A stretch of 64,000 nucleotides of DNA from contig CANRHD010000003.1 of assembly GCA_947630285.1 (NCBI GenBank), positions 61,651 to 125,650 on the forward strand. Reading direction: 5' to 3'. This stretch comes from an uncultured Clostridia bacterium. GTDB lineage: Bacteria; Bacillota; Clostridia; Oscillospirales; Acutalibacteraceae. This document shows positions 35,026 to 43,903 of the stretch, one piece after another. The notes beneath the pieces are model-generated. The model worked only from the letters and a program-made list of their open reading frames with translations. It searched no databases and was not told the origin of the DNA. How positions within the stretch are numbered: the stretch's first letter is position 1; each line of letters opens with the position of its first letter. The translations under genes were made by a program, and so were the position numbers.

Positions 35026-35026
35026 A

Positions 35027-35908
35027 ATGGAAAAACTTAAAGGCACAATTTTAAAAGGCATTGGCGGCTTCTACTATGTTGAAGCCGCCAATACGGTATA
35101 TGAATGTAGGGCGAGGGGCGTTTTCAGAAAAGACAAAACAACGCCTTTAGTCGGCGATAAGGTCATAGTTTCCGTTGAACGAAACGGGGAAAACGCCATT
35201 GACGAGATACTCGAACGCAAAAACTTTCTCTCCCGTCCGCCCGTGGCAAACATTGACAACCTTATAATCGTAGCTTCTACGGTTGAGCCAAAGCCCTCTG
35301 CGCTTGTAATCGACAAGCTTATAGCCGTTGCCGAGTACAAGGGCATAGAGCCTGTGCTTGTAATTTCAAAGGCAGATCTCTCCTCGGCCGAGGAGCTGTT
35401 TGAAATCTACAGCAAATCGGGCATAATCACCGTTCCCGTTTCCAACAAAACCGGGGAGGGCGTAGACAAAGTTAAAGAGCTTATAAAAGATAAAATCAGC
35501 GCTTTTACGGGAAATTCGGGCGTAGGCAAGACTTCTCTGCTTAATAACCTTGACCCCACGCTATCTCTTAAAACGGCCGAAATAAGCCAAAAATTAGGCA
35601 GAGGCAGGCACACTACAAGACAGGCCGAGCTTTTTAAGACCTGCGGCGGACTGATTATGGATACGCCGGGCTTTTCTTCGTTTGAAATTAACAAGGATAA
35701 TTTAATCCTTAAAGACGAGCTTCCGTACTGCTTCAGGGAGTTCAGGAAATATTTGGACTCTTGTAAATTTACCTCCTGCACGCATACCTGCGACAAGGGC
35801 TGCGCTGTCGTTGAGGCCGTGAAAAACGGCGAAATCAGCCCCTCGAGGCACAAAAGCTATGTTCAGCTTTACAATGAAGTAAAGGATATAAAACAATGGG
35901 ATTTGTAA
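35027..35908 (+). CDS. rsgA: Ribosome small-subunit GTPase RsgA
   Basis: 293 residues from ATG 35027 (the track uses TTG 35018 inside prkC; neither has a strong Shine-Dalgarno). An OB-fold N-terminus (about 1-70) precedes a circularly permuted GTPase with SKADLS (G4) before GNSGVGKTSL (G1) and DTPGF (G3). A C-terminal zinc site contains CKFTSCTHTCDKGCAV. It matures the 30S subunit. The usual rpe between rsgA and thiN is missing. Confidence 0.92.
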   Translation: MEKLKGTILKGIGGFYYVEAANTVYECRARGVFRKDKTTPLVGDKVIVSVERNGENAIDEILERKNFLSRPPVANIDNLIIVASTVEPKPSALVIDKLIAVAEYKGIEPVLVISKADLSSAEELFEIYSKSGIITVPVSNKTGEGVDKVKELIKDKISAFTGNSGVGKTSLLNNLDPTLSLKTAEISQKLGRGRHTTRQAELFKTCGGLIMDTPGFSSFEINKDNLILKDELPYCFREFRKYLDSCKFTSCTHTCDKGCAVVEAVKNGEISPSRHKSYVQLYNEVKDIKQWDL

Positions 35909-36531
35909 AAGGCAAAAGGTGCGTTATAGCGGCGGCAGGGGAGCCGGAAAGCGCAGGCTTCGTCAAGAATTTAATAACGCAAAACGACTTTGTAATTGCC
36001 GCTGACGCTGGATATTTTTTACTTGAAAGCGCCGGAATTACTCCCGATTTAATTGTCGGCGATTTTGACTCTGCCGAAAAACCCCGTCTGAATGTCGAAA
36101 CAATAACCTTAAATCCCGTAAAAGACTGTACCGATACGGAGTTTGCGGTCGAAAAGGCCGTTGAGATGGGCTATAGGGATATTTTGATTTTAGGCGCTCT
36201 CGGCGGAAGAATTGACCACAGCTTTGCAAATATTACAATAACCGCACAGTATAAAAACAAAGGCGTAAATATAATTTTAACGGGCGAGGGCAGAAAAATT
36301 TACGCTTTGAAGGACGAAACGCACATTTTAAACAAAACAAATTCCTATGTGTCCGTCTTTGCTTTCGGCGGAGATTGCACGGTAACGCTTGAGGGTATGT
36401 TTTATCCGCTTAAAAATTATGTTCTTTCTCCTTTCTGCGATTTGGGCGTTAGCAACGAAATTGTCTGTGACAATGCCAAAATTACCGTTTCCGGCTGTGT
36501 TTTGATTGTTATGGAGGTTGCAAAAGAATAA
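35896..36531 (+). CDS. thiN: Thiamine pyrophosphokinase
   Basis: 211 residues. AADAGYFLLESAGITPDLIVGDFDS, followed by DCTDTEFAVEKAVEMG and GALGGRIDHSFANI, are the conserved thiamine-diphosphokinase motifs. The C-terminal beta domain closes the dimer. It makes thiamine diphosphate from thiamine and ATP. It overlaps the rsgA end by 13 nt. Confidence 0.92.
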   Translation: MGFVKGKRCVIAAAGEPESAGFVKNLITQNDFVIAADAGYFLLESAGITPDLIVGDFDSAEKPRLNVETITLNPVKDCTDTEFAVEKAVEMGYRDILILGALGGRIDHSFANITITAQYKNKGVNIILTGEGRKIYALKDETHILNKTNSYVSVFAFGGDCTVTLEGMFYPLKNYVLSPFCDLGVSNEIVCDNAKITVSGCVLIVMEVAKE

Positions 36532-36592
36532 TTTTAACATTTTTTATAAATTCGCATATTGTATAATAAGAACTGTAGAAAGCGGTGACAAT

Positions 36593-36745
36593 ATGCGAAA
36601 GAAAAAGCAAAAGCTTAATATTGGTATAATTTTTGCTATGTTCGGTTTAGGACTGATGCTCGCTTTTATTTTACCGCCGAAATTCCTTGTTGTTGTACTT
36701 TCTGTGGCTCTTGTTGTATGCGGCGTTTCTCTTTGCAAATCATAA
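36593..36745 (+). CDS. Small membrane protein of unknown function
   Basis: 50 residues from ATG 36593 (GCGGTGA upstream); the track's longer version overlaps thiN. A basic N-terminus (MRKKKQKLNIG) is followed by two close hydrophobic segments (about 12-27 and 31-47). It is not recognised. It lies between thiN and spoVM, with a TATAAT upstream (36562-36567) but no clear -35. Similar tiny membrane proteins often occur beside spoVM in Clostridia, so it could be sporulation-related, but this is inference. Confidence 0.6.
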   Translation: MRKKKQKLNIGIIFAMFGLGLMLAFILPPKFLVVVLSVALVVCGVSLCKS

Positions 36746-36759
36746 TGGAGGCTGATTTT

Positions 36760-36843
36760 ATGAAAGTAGTTGTGGTAAAAAGTCCAAAAATTCTGAGCGG
36801 ATTGTTGAGATGGATTTTCGGAATTAAAAAAGAAAGCGTATAG
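36760..36843 (+). CDS. spoVM: Stage V sporulation protein SpoVM (27 residues)
   Basis: This gene is too short for the ORF track. ATG 36760 is preceded by GGAGG (36747-36751, spacing 8) and the frame ends with TAG at 36841-36843. The peptide begins MKVVVVKSPKFL-like (here MKVVVVKSPKIL), continues with SGLLRWIFGIKKE and ends SV. This matches the clostridial SpoVM pattern of a short amphipathic helix with a conserved Lys-x-Pro-Lys. SpoVM recognises the positive curvature of the forespore and anchors SpoIVA. The position after stp-prkC-rsgA-thiN is the same as in Bacillus subtilis. SipL, whose family binds SpoIVA, is encoded 25 kb upstream. Confidence 0.9.
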   Translation: MKVVVVKSPKILSGLLRWIFGIKKESV

Positions 36844-36852
36844 TTACATAAA

Positions 36853-36875
36853 GCGGCACGGAATTTCCCTGCCGC
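36853..36875 (+). terminator. Terminator after spoVM
   Basis: GCGGCA and TGCCGC close a hairpin (one inner mismatch, then two further G-C pairs), followed by ATTTTG. It closes the long operon. Confidence 0.72.
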
Positions 36876-36892
36876 ATTTTGTAAAATAATAC

Positions 36893-36920
36893 TTGACAAG
36901 ATTAATTTATTATATAAAAT
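36893..36920 (+). promoter_or_regulatory. Promoter for alaA
   Basis: Perfect TTGACA, a 16-nt spacer and TAAAAT, 29 nt before the TTG start of the aminotransferase gene. Confidence 0.58.
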
Positions 36921-36949
36921 AAGAGTAATATAATTAAGGAAATGATATT

Positions 36950-38167
36950 TTGAAGGTTTACGAAAAATCAAAGAAGCTTGACAATGTTTGCTACGATATA
37001 AGAGGTCCCGTTCTGGACGAGGCAAACAGAATGTCCGACGACGGAATAAAAATTTTAAAGCTTAATATAGGCAACCCGGCGCCGTTTAATTTTGACGCCC
37101 CCGACGAGATTATTTACGATATGATTCATAATCTCCGCAGGTCGGAGGGCTACTCGGACTCTAAGGGGATTTTCTCCGCAAGGAAAGCAATAATGCAGTA
37201 TTGCCAGATTAAAAAAATTCCCAATGTTGACATCAACAGCATCTACACCGGAAACGGCGTAAGCGAATTGATTACCATGTCGATGCAGGGTCTGCTTGAC
37301 AGCGGCGACGAAATTCTTGTGCCGGCTCCGGATTATCCTCTGTGGACCGCCTCGGTAAATCTTGCAGGCGGCAAAACCGTTCATTATATGTGCGATGAGC
37401 GCAACGAGTGGAACCCCGATATAGAGGATATTAAATCCAAAATTACCGACAGGACAAAGGGAATTGTCATAATAAACCCGAACAATCCGACAGGTGCGCT
37501 GTACTCCGACGAAATTCTTAAGGAAATTGTTGATATTGCAAGAAAAACAGGTATTATTATTTTCTCCGATGAAATCTATGACAGGCTTGTTATGGACGGC
37601 TTAAAGCATACCTCGATTGCATCTCTTGCCCCGGACCTGCCGTGCATTACATTTAACGGCCTTTCAAAATCCCACAGGGTAGCCGGGTTCAGATGCGGCT
37701 GGATGGTCATAAGCGGCGATAAGAGCAGAATTAAGGGCTATATTGAGGGCTTAAATCTGCTTTCTTCCATGCGCCTTTGCTCAAATGTTCCCTCACAGCA
37801 AATTATACAGACCGCTCTCGGCGGCTATCAGAGCGTTGACGAGCTTTTAAAGCCGGGCGGAAGAATATTTGAACAGCGTGAGTTTATTTACAAAGCGCTT
37901 ACGGAAATTGACGGAGTGTCCGTTGTAAAGCCTAAGGCGGCTTTTTACATTTTCCCGAAATTTGATATGAAAAAGTTCAGTTTAAAAGACGACGAAAGGT
38001 TTGCCCTTGATTTCCTAAAGCAGAAGAAAATACTTACTGTTCATGGTACGGCCTTTAATTATCCGACGCCCGATCACATAAGAATAGTTTATTTGCCGAA
38101 TATAAAGGATTTAAGCTATGCCGCCGCCGAATTAAAGGATTTCCTCAGCGGCTATTCGCAGGCATAA
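36950..38167 (+). CDS. alaA: AlaA-type pyridoxal-phosphate aminotransferase (glutamate-pyruvate)
   Basis: 405 residues from TTG 36950 with AAGGA upstream. The full length and segment order match E. coli AlaA: NVCYDIRGPVL near the start, LKLNIGNPAPF, NGVSELI, INPNNPTGA, the PLP Lys in FNGLSKSHRVAGFRCGWM, and a terminal LSGY. Fold type I class I aminotransferase. It makes alanine from pyruvate using glutamate. The guaB gene starts 33 nt downstream and probably shares the transcript. Confidence 0.88.
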   Translation: MKVYEKSKKLDNVCYDIRGPVLDEANRMSDDGIKILKLNIGNPAPFNFDAPDEIIYDMIHNLRRSEGYSDSKGIFSARKAIMQYCQIKKIPNVDINSIYTGNGVSELITMSMQGLLDSGDEILVPAPDYPLWTASVNLAGGKTVHYMCDERNEWNPDIEDIKSKITDRTKGIVIINPNNPTGALYSDEILKEIVDIARKTGIIIFSDEIYDRLVMDGLKHTSIASLAPDLPCITFNGLSKSHRVAGFRCGWMVISGDKSRIKGYIEGLNLLSSMRLCSNVPSQQIIQTALGGYQSVDELLKPGGRIFEQREFIYKALTEIDGVSVVKPKAAFYIFPKFDMKKFSLKDDERFALDFLKQKKILTVHGTAFNYPTPDHIRIVYLPNIKDLSYAAAELKDFLSGYSQA

Positions 38168-38200
38168 AATGAAGATATTAAAATTATGGGAGGAATTAAA

Positions 38201-39706
38201 ATGGCTAAGTTTATTAATGAACCTGCTCATACCTTTAATGAGTATCTGCTTGTTCCGGGTTACTCTTCAAGCGAGTGTATTCCTGCAAATGTTTCGCTCA
38301 AAACACCGCTTGTGAGGTACAAAAAGGGTGAAGAACCGGCAATAACAATGAATATCCCCTTGGTATCTGCTATAATGCAGTCGGTATCGGGCGATAAGCT
38401 GGCGGTAGCTCTCGCAACCGAGGGCGGCGTTTCGTTTATTTACGGCTCGCAGACCGTCGAGGAAGAGGCCGCAATGGTCAAGAGAGCAAAAACCTACAAA
38501 GCCGGATTTGTAAAAAGCGACTCCAATCTTTGCCCCGATAATACGCTCGCCGATGTTGTCGAGCTTACAAAGCAGACAGGCCATTCAACTATCGCCGTTA
38601 CACAGGACGGCACGCCCGACGGAAAGCTTTTGGGCATAGTTACAAGCCGTGATTACAGGGTAAGTCGTATGTCGCCGGAGCTCAAGGTATCCGAGTTTAT
38701 GACACCGTTTAGCAAGCTTATAACCGCCGCCGAGGGCACAACCCTTAAAGAGGCCAACGATATTATTTGGGAACATAAGCTTAACTCACTTCCTATAATT
38801 TCAGACTCGCAAAAGCTTTGTTATATGGTTTTCCGCAAGGACTATGACTCCCATAAACAAAATCCCAATGAATTGTTGGACAGCGACAAGCGCTATATCG
38901 TAGGCGCAGGTATCAATACAAGGGATTACGCCCAAAGAGTTCCTGCCTTAATCGAGGCAGGCGCAGATGTGCTCTGTATTGATTCTTCGGAGGGATTTTC
39001 CGAGTGGCAGAAGCTCACAATCGAATGGATAAGAAAGAATTACGGCGAGTCCGTAAAAGTCGGCGCAGGCAATGTCGTTGACGCCGACGGCTTCAGATTT
39101 CTTGCAGACTGCGGAGCGGATTTTGTAAAGGTCGGTATAGGCGGAGGCTCTATCTGCATTACAAGGGAGACAAAGGGCATAGGCAGAGGACAGGCTACCG
39201 CTCTTATCGAGGTTTGCAAGGCAAGGGACGAATATTTTGAGGAAACCGGTATTTATGTTCCCGTTTGCTCCGACGGCGGTATAGTGTATGACCACCACAT
39301 TACCTTGGCTCTTGCTATGGGCGCTGATTTTATTATGCTCGGCAGATATTTTGCCCGTTTTGACGAAAGCCCCTCAAACAAAGTAAGCATCAACGGTACA
39401 TATTATAAAGAGTATTGGGGAGAGGGAAGCGCCAGGGCGAGAAATTGGCAGCGCTACGACCTCGGCGGAGATAAAAAGCTGTCGTTTGAAGAGGGCGTTG
39501 ACTCTTATGTTCCGTATGCCGGTTCGCTCAAGGACAATGTTGCGCTGACATTGAGCAAGGTAAAATCAACCATGTGCAACTGCGGTGCGCTTACAATAAG
39601 AGAGCTTCAGGAAAAGGCGAAGCTCACTCTTGTATCCGCAACGAGCATTGTTGAGGGCGGAGCGCACGATGTCATACAGAAAGACACTACTCCCACAATA
39701 AAATAA
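38201..39706 (+). CDS. guaB: IMP dehydrogenase (Tritrichomonas-like type)
   Basis: 501 residues from ATG 38201 with GGGAGG upstream. A TIM barrel is interrupted by a CBS pair (about 95-215). The catalytic loop is [12 protein letters not shown] with the nucleophile Cys, and the mobile flap contains NWQRYD with the Arg-Tyr pair. It oxidises IMP to XMP for guanine synthesis. From memory the sequence is strikingly close to Tritrichomonas foetus IMPDH ([34 protein letters not shown]). Typical bacterial enzymes instead have GxGPGSICTTR. This is one of two bacterial IMPDH lineages and may relate to the donor of the protozoan gene. A strong terminator follows. Confidence 0.93.
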   Translation: MAKFINEPAHTFNEYLLVPGYSSSECIPANVSLKTPLVRYKKGEEPAITMNIPLVSAIMQSVSGDKLAVALATEGGVSFIYGSQTVEEEAAMVKRAKTYKAGFVKSDSNLCPDNTLADVVELTKQTGHSTIAVTQDGTPDGKLLGIVTSRDYRVSRMSPELKVSEFMTPFSKLITAAEGTTLKEANDIIWEHKLNSLPIISDSQKLCYMVFRKDYDSHKQNPNELLDSDKRYIVGAGINTRDYAQRVPALIEAGADVLCIDSSEGFSEWQKLTIEWIRKNYGESVKVGAGNVVDADGFRFLADCGADFVKVGIGGGSICITRETKGIGRGQATALIEVCKARDEYFEETGIYVPVCSDGGIVYDHHITLALAMGADFIMLGRYFARFDESPSNKVSINGTYYKEYWGEGSARARNWQRYDLGGDKKLSFEEGVDSYVPYAGSLKDNVALTLSKVKSTMCNCGALTIRELQEKAKLTLVSATSIVEGGAHDVIQKDTTPTIK

Positions 39707-39724
39707 AAATTAACTTTATAAATT

Positions 39725-39765
39725 AAAAACTCTCATCTTTGCACAGGGCATCGGTGGGAGTTTTT
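39725..39765 (+). terminator. Terminator after guaB
   Basis: AAAAACTCTCA and TGGGAGTTTTT form an 11-bp stem (one G-T wobble) with a 19-nt loop and a T-rich end. It isolates the following recombinase cassette from the upstream housekeeping genes. Confidence 0.78.
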
Positions 39766-39776
39766 CTTTACTCTGA

Positions 39777-40490
<714 letters not shown>

Positions 40491-40494
40491 AAAG

Positions 40495-40624
40495 GTGTAC
40501 TTTTTGACAGGGGAATTTATATACGCAATTACAGCCTTAAACCGACAATGTTAGATTTTATCTATTGAAATTTTATATTTTTGGTGTTATAATCAAACAA
40601 AAGTTTAACTGTCAAAAAGTACAC
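40495..40624. repeat. Putative invertible DNA element (16-bp inverted repeats around a promoter)
   Basis: Left arm GTGTACTTTTTGACAG (40495-40510) and right arm CTGTCAAAAAGTACAC (40609-40624) are exact inverse complements. AAAA/TTTT matches lie just outside after one mismatched base. The 98-bp interior holds a near-consensus promoter reading rightwards. The element begins 5 bp after the recombinase stop and ends 23 bp before the acyltransferase start. The promoter lies between the arms, so the acyltransferase transcript contains only the right arm and cannot form this hairpin. That argues for a DNA-level function such as site-specific inversion. Inversion itself is not seen in a single sequence. 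Confidence 0.8.
40565..40593 (+). promoter_or_regulatory. Promoter inside the invertible element (sequenced orientation: ON)
   Basis: TTGAAA, an exact 17-nt spacer and TATAAT (11 of 12 consensus positions). Transcription would start near 40600, run through the right repeat arm and reach the GTG start at 40648 after GGGGG. After inversion it would point into the 3' end of the recombinase gene. Confidence 0.8.
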
Positions 40625-40647
40625 ATTTTGGCAATGGGGGAATATCG

Positions 40648-41772
40648 GTGCAAACTAAAAGAAAGAGTAACATCGAATTGTTGCGTGTAATATCAATGCT
40701 TATGGTTATTACGCTTCATTCTTTAGGCAGGGGAGCGCTTAAATATTACGAAACGATAGGCGTGGGATATGCGCTGTTTTGGTTTATGGAAACGCTAAGC
40801 TATGTTGCGGTAAATGTTTTTGTCCTTATATCGGGCTACTTTATGATTAAGCAAAAAGCAAAGCCCTTAAAAATAGTAAAATTGCTGTTTCAAATAGAGT
40901 TTTACTCTCTTATTTGCCTTGTAATTGCAAAGCTTGTTTTCCATGAGCAGATAAACCTTAAAGATCTCATTTATATATTTTTTCCCTTTACAAGCAATAC
41001 TTATTGGTTTGCAAGCTCATACGCCATACTGCTTGTAATATCGCCGTTTTTAAACAAAGCTATCCTTTCAATGGAAAGACGGCAGCATTTAACCGTAATA
41101 TGCGTGCTTTTAATACTGTTTTGCGTTATTCCGAGCTTTACATTTTGGAGCTATAATTTGCTAAGCGGCGGATATGATTTTGTATGGTTCACCGTTTTGT
41201 ATTTTATTGCCTCTTATATCAGGCTGTATTCAAAGGAGGAAGCGTCGCCGTCAAAGAAGAATAAGTATATTCTTTCCTATTTTGCCGTATCCGCCCTTTG
41301 TCTTGTTATAAGAATTATCTTTGAAAAAATTACCTCTTTGGTATTATCACAGCCTCACGGCGGTCTGTTTTACATCTATAACTCAATATTTATATTCCCT
41401 GCGTCCCTGTGTTTGTTTATGGCGTTTAAGAACCTGGAAATCAAGAACAAATTTATATCAAAGCTCAGCGTTTCATTGGGTTCGGTATGCTTCGGAGCGT
41501 ACCTCGCAACGGAAAATCCCTATATCAGAGAACCGCTCTGGGAGGCTATAAACCTGCCGAGATTTGCACAGCACGGAATTTTTGCAATGCTCGGCTGTAC
41601 TGCCGCCGCAGTTATTTTGCTGTTTGCGATGGGTTGTTTAATTGAATATATAAGGCTGTTTATCTTCAAAATTATACATTTCGACAATTTAATTTCGTTC
41701 TTGGAGAAAAAATTTAAAGCGCTCAAAAACAAACCTTTTGTAAAAAACATTTTATTAAAGGCAGGATTTTAG
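40648..41772 (+). CDS. Acyltransferase 3 family membrane protein (surface glycan O-acyltransferase)
   Basis: 374 residues from GTG 40648, seven bases after GGGGG. About ten hydrophobic helices fill the protein. The N-terminal KRKSNIELLRVISMLMVITLHS contains the conserved Arg and His of the Acyl_transf_3 (PF01757) family. SSYAILLVISPFLNKAI and the closing polar tail also fit. These enzymes transfer acetyl or other acyl groups across the membrane onto capsule, teichoic acid, peptidoglycan or exopolysaccharide sugars. The acceptor is not knowable here, and no glycan synthesis cluster is adjacent. Its only visible promoter lies in the invertible element, so it is the predicted phase-variable output. 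Confidence 0.85.
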   Translation: MQTKRKSNIELLRVISMLMVITLHSLGRGALKYYETIGVGYALFWFMETLSYVAVNVFVLISGYFMIKQKAKPLKIVKLLFQIEFYSLICLVIAKLVFHEQINLKDLIYIFFPFTSNTYWFASSYAILLVISPFLNKAILSMERRQHLTVICVLLILFCVIPSFTFWSYNLLSGGYDFVWFTVLYFIASYIRLYSKEEASPSKKNKYILSYFAVSALCLVIRIIFEKITSLVLSQPHGGLFYIYNSIFIFPASLCLFMAFKNLEIKNKFISKLSVSLGSVCFGAYLATENPYIREPLWEAINLPRFAQHGIFAMLGCTAAAVILLFAMGCLIEYIRLFIFKIIHFDNLISFLEKKFKALKNKPFVKNILLKAGF

Positions 41773-41793
41773 AGAGCAAATTTTAGAGAGTAA
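41766..41793. repeat. 14-bp tandem duplication at the acyltransferase stop codon
   Basis: ATTTTAGAGAGCAA is followed directly by ATTTTAGAGAGTAA (one mismatch). The first copy contains the stop codon. Probably a replication-slippage product. Confidence 0.6.
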
Positions 41794-41849
41794 ATAAAAA
41801 ATTAAATTAAATATCCGCTCTATCGGTGCATATAATTCAGTAATAAAGT

Positions 41850-41885
41850 AAAAACGGCAAGGCTAATACGAACCTTGCCGTTTTT
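41850..41885. terminator. Terminator after the acyltransferase gene, also ending the tRNA-Leu transcript
   Basis: A 13-bp stem AAAAACGGCAAGG / CCTTGCCGTTTTT with a 10-nt loop. It has T-runs usable on both strands, between convergent transcripts. Confidence 0.85.
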
Positions 41886-41970
41886 TGGTGCAGGTAACAG
41901 GACTTGAACCTGCAAGTCTTTCGACACCGGATCCTAAATCCGGCGTGTTTGCCAATTTCACCATACCTGC
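41886..41970 (-). tRNA. tRNA-Leu (anticodon TAG)
   Basis: 85 nt on the minus strand, CCA included. The acceptor stem is GCAGGTA / TACCTGC with discriminator A and an encoded CCA. The D-loop has AAATTGGCAAAC. The anticodon stem is CCGGA / TCCGG around TTTAGGA (anticodon TAG, reading CUN). A long variable arm marks it as class II, and the T-arm has GGTTCAAGTCC. Its own promoter lies upstream (42024-42052). tRNA genes are frequent borders of accessory DNA, and here it borders the recombinase-acyltransferase cassette. Confidence 0.95.
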
Positions 41971-42023
41971 GTATTAAGTTTGGCTTCCCTCGCCTTAAAG
42001 AACAAAACACTTATTTCCGATTA

Positions 42024-42052
42024 ATTATAACAAATTGAATTTTAAAATTCAA
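42024..42052 (-). promoter_or_regulatory. Promoter for tRNA-Leu
   Basis: Minus strand: TTGAAT, a 17-nt spacer and TATAAT, 54 nt before the tRNA 5' end. The -35 is part of the perfect 18-bp palindrome TTGAATTTTAAAATTCAA (42035-42052). Confidence 0.75.
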
Positions 42053-42145
42053 TATATTATTCTCATTTTTATTGTACTAATATATGGACAAAAGGGAAAT
42101 TTTGATATAAAATTATTGTATTAAATAAAAAGGGGAGTTTGTACG

Positions 42146-43894
42146 ATGAAAAGCATATGGACAGATAAGGTTGATAAAGCCAATCCTTTGCCCGAATACC
42201 CTCGGCCACAGTTTGAGCGTGACTGCTGGCAGTCGCTCAACGGCGAGTGGGAATATTTTATTGCTACAAGGGGAGAAAAATGGGTTTCTACTTACCGTGA
42301 AAAGATAACGGTGCCTTTTGCCGTTGAATCCCTGCTTTCGGGAGTTGAAAAGCCGTTAAAGGCTTCCGACAGGCTCTGGTATCAAAAGAAATTTACCGTT
42401 GATGACTGCTTAAAGGGAAAAAGAATTATATTGAATTTCGGAGCCGTTGACTGGCAATGCAAAGTATATATCAACAAGGAGCAGGTCGGCAGTCACACCG
42501 GCGGCTATATAAATTTCAGCTTTGATATTACAGACTACCTTAAACAGGGCGAAAACACCCTTAATCTTTGCGTTTACGACCCGACCGAAGCCGGTTGGCA
42601 GCAGAGGGGAAAGCAGGATACACATCCGCACGGACTTTGGTACACTCCTACCTCCGGAATTTGGCAGAGCGTTTGGCTTGAGGGTGTTGATGTAAGCCAT
42701 ATAGAAAAAATCAAGCTTCTGCCCGATATTGACAAGGGCACATTAAGCATAAAAACTACAACCTCAAACGCCGAAAACTGCAAGCTTGTTTTAACCGTTT
42801 ACGACGCCGGCAATGAAATTATCGAAACGGAAATTTCCGAGGACGAAACCGTTGATATGGGAAAAGATTTTAAGCTTTGGAGTCCCGAAGAGCCCAATCT
42901 TTACAACATTGCGGTTGAGCTTATTAAAAACGGAAATACGGTTGATACCGTAAAAAGCTACTTCGGTATGAGAAAGTTCGGCTTTGGAAATGACAAATTC
43001 GGTAAAGTCAGATTGTTTTTAAACAACAGGCCCTATTTTCAGCGAGGACTGCTCGACCAAGGCTACTGGCCGGACGGCGGACTTACCGCCCCTACAGACG
43101 AGGCTATGATTTTTGACATCAGGGAGGCTAAAAAGCTCGGCTTTAATATGCTGAGAAAGCACATTAAAATCGAACCTATGCGCTGGTACTATCACTGTGA
43201 CAGGCTCGGTATGCTCGTATGGCAGGATATGATGAGCGGCGGCGCTTATATAGGCGACTTCTACGCCGGATTTTTACCGAATATAGGCGTTCGTGTAAAA
43301 GATGACAAATACAAAGTGTTTAAGCGTGACAAGAAAGAGGCGAGGGACAACTACAAAAGCGAGCTTACACAAATGATTGAACAGCTTTACAATGTAGTTT
43401 CTATTTTCTGCTGGGTTCCATTTAACGAGGGCTGGGGACAGTTCGATGCGGTAAGCATCGCAAAATATGTTAAATCTCTTGACAACAGCAGGCTTGTGGA
43501 CCACGCAAGCGGCTGGTACGATCAGCACGGCGGCGATATTAAAAGTATGCACAAGTATATTTTCCCGATTATTTTGCCAAAGCTTGATAAAAGGGCGTTT
43601 GTTATTACCGAGTTCGGCGGATACCAGAACAAATATACCGGTCACACCTGGTCGGAAAACAAGGCTTTCGGTCTTTATCTCAAGTTTAAAAACAAGGAAA
43701 GCCTGACAAGAGCATACAAAAAGCTGCATGAAAAGCAGGTAATACCGCTTATCGACAAGGGACTTTGCGGTACGATATACACTCAGTTGACAGATGTTGA
43801 AAACGAATTGAACGGTATATTTACCTACGACAGGGCGCATCTTAAATTTGACGAGCAAACTGTCATAGATATTAATAAGCAAATGAAGATTTGA
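42146..43894 (+). CDS. Glycoside hydrolase family 2 protein
   Basis: 582 residues with GGGGAG upstream and no signal peptide, so the enzyme is probably cytoplasmic. The N-terminal sugar-binding jelly roll (about 15-170, WQSLNGEWEYF; GGYINFSFDITDYLKQGENTL) is followed by an Ig-like domain (about 180-265) and a TIM barrel (about 270-582). The likely acid/base is Glu428 in VPFNEGWGQ and the likely nucleophile is Glu489 in ITEFGGY. The substrate (beta-galactoside, glucuronide or mannoside) cannot be fixed by eye. The protein is much shorter than LacZ and lacks its C-terminal domains. A WYL regulator follows 9 nt later and may control it. Confidence 0.85.
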   Translation: MKSIWTDKVDKANPLPEYPRPQFERDCWQSLNGEWEYFIATRGEKWVSTYREKITVPFAVESLLSGVEKPLKASDRLWYQKKFTVDDCLKGKRIILNFGAVDWQCKVYINKEQVGSHTGGYINFSFDITDYLKQGENTLNLCVYDPTEAGWQQRGKQDTHPHGLWYTPTSGIWQSVWLEGVDVSHIEKIKLLPDIDKGTLSIKTTTSNAENCKLVLTVYDAGNEIIETEISEDETVDMGKDFKLWSPEEPNLYNIAVELIKNGNTVDTVKSYFGMRKFGFGNDKFGKVRLFLNNRPYFQRGLLDQGYWPDGGLTAPTDEAMIFDIREAKKLGFNMLRKHIKIEPMRWYYHCDRLGMLVWQDMMSGGAYIGDFYAGFLPNIGVRVKDDKYKVFKRDKKEARDNYKSELTQMIEQLYNVVSIFCWVPFNEGWGQFDAVSIAKYVKSLDNSRLVDHASGWYDQHGGDIKSMHKYIFPIILPKLDKRAFVITEFGGYQNKYTGHTWSENKAFGLYLKFKNKESLTRAYKKLHEKQVIPLIDKGLCGTIYTQLTDVENELNGIFTYDRAHLKFDEQTVIDINKQMKI

Positions 43895-43903
43895 GGTGTT
43901 TTT

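Noticed and set aside
40495-40624. Inverted repeat as a simple transcription terminator of the recombinase gene
   Set aside because: The arms are 98 bp apart, GC-poor in the stem, not followed by a T-run, and enclose a forward promoter.
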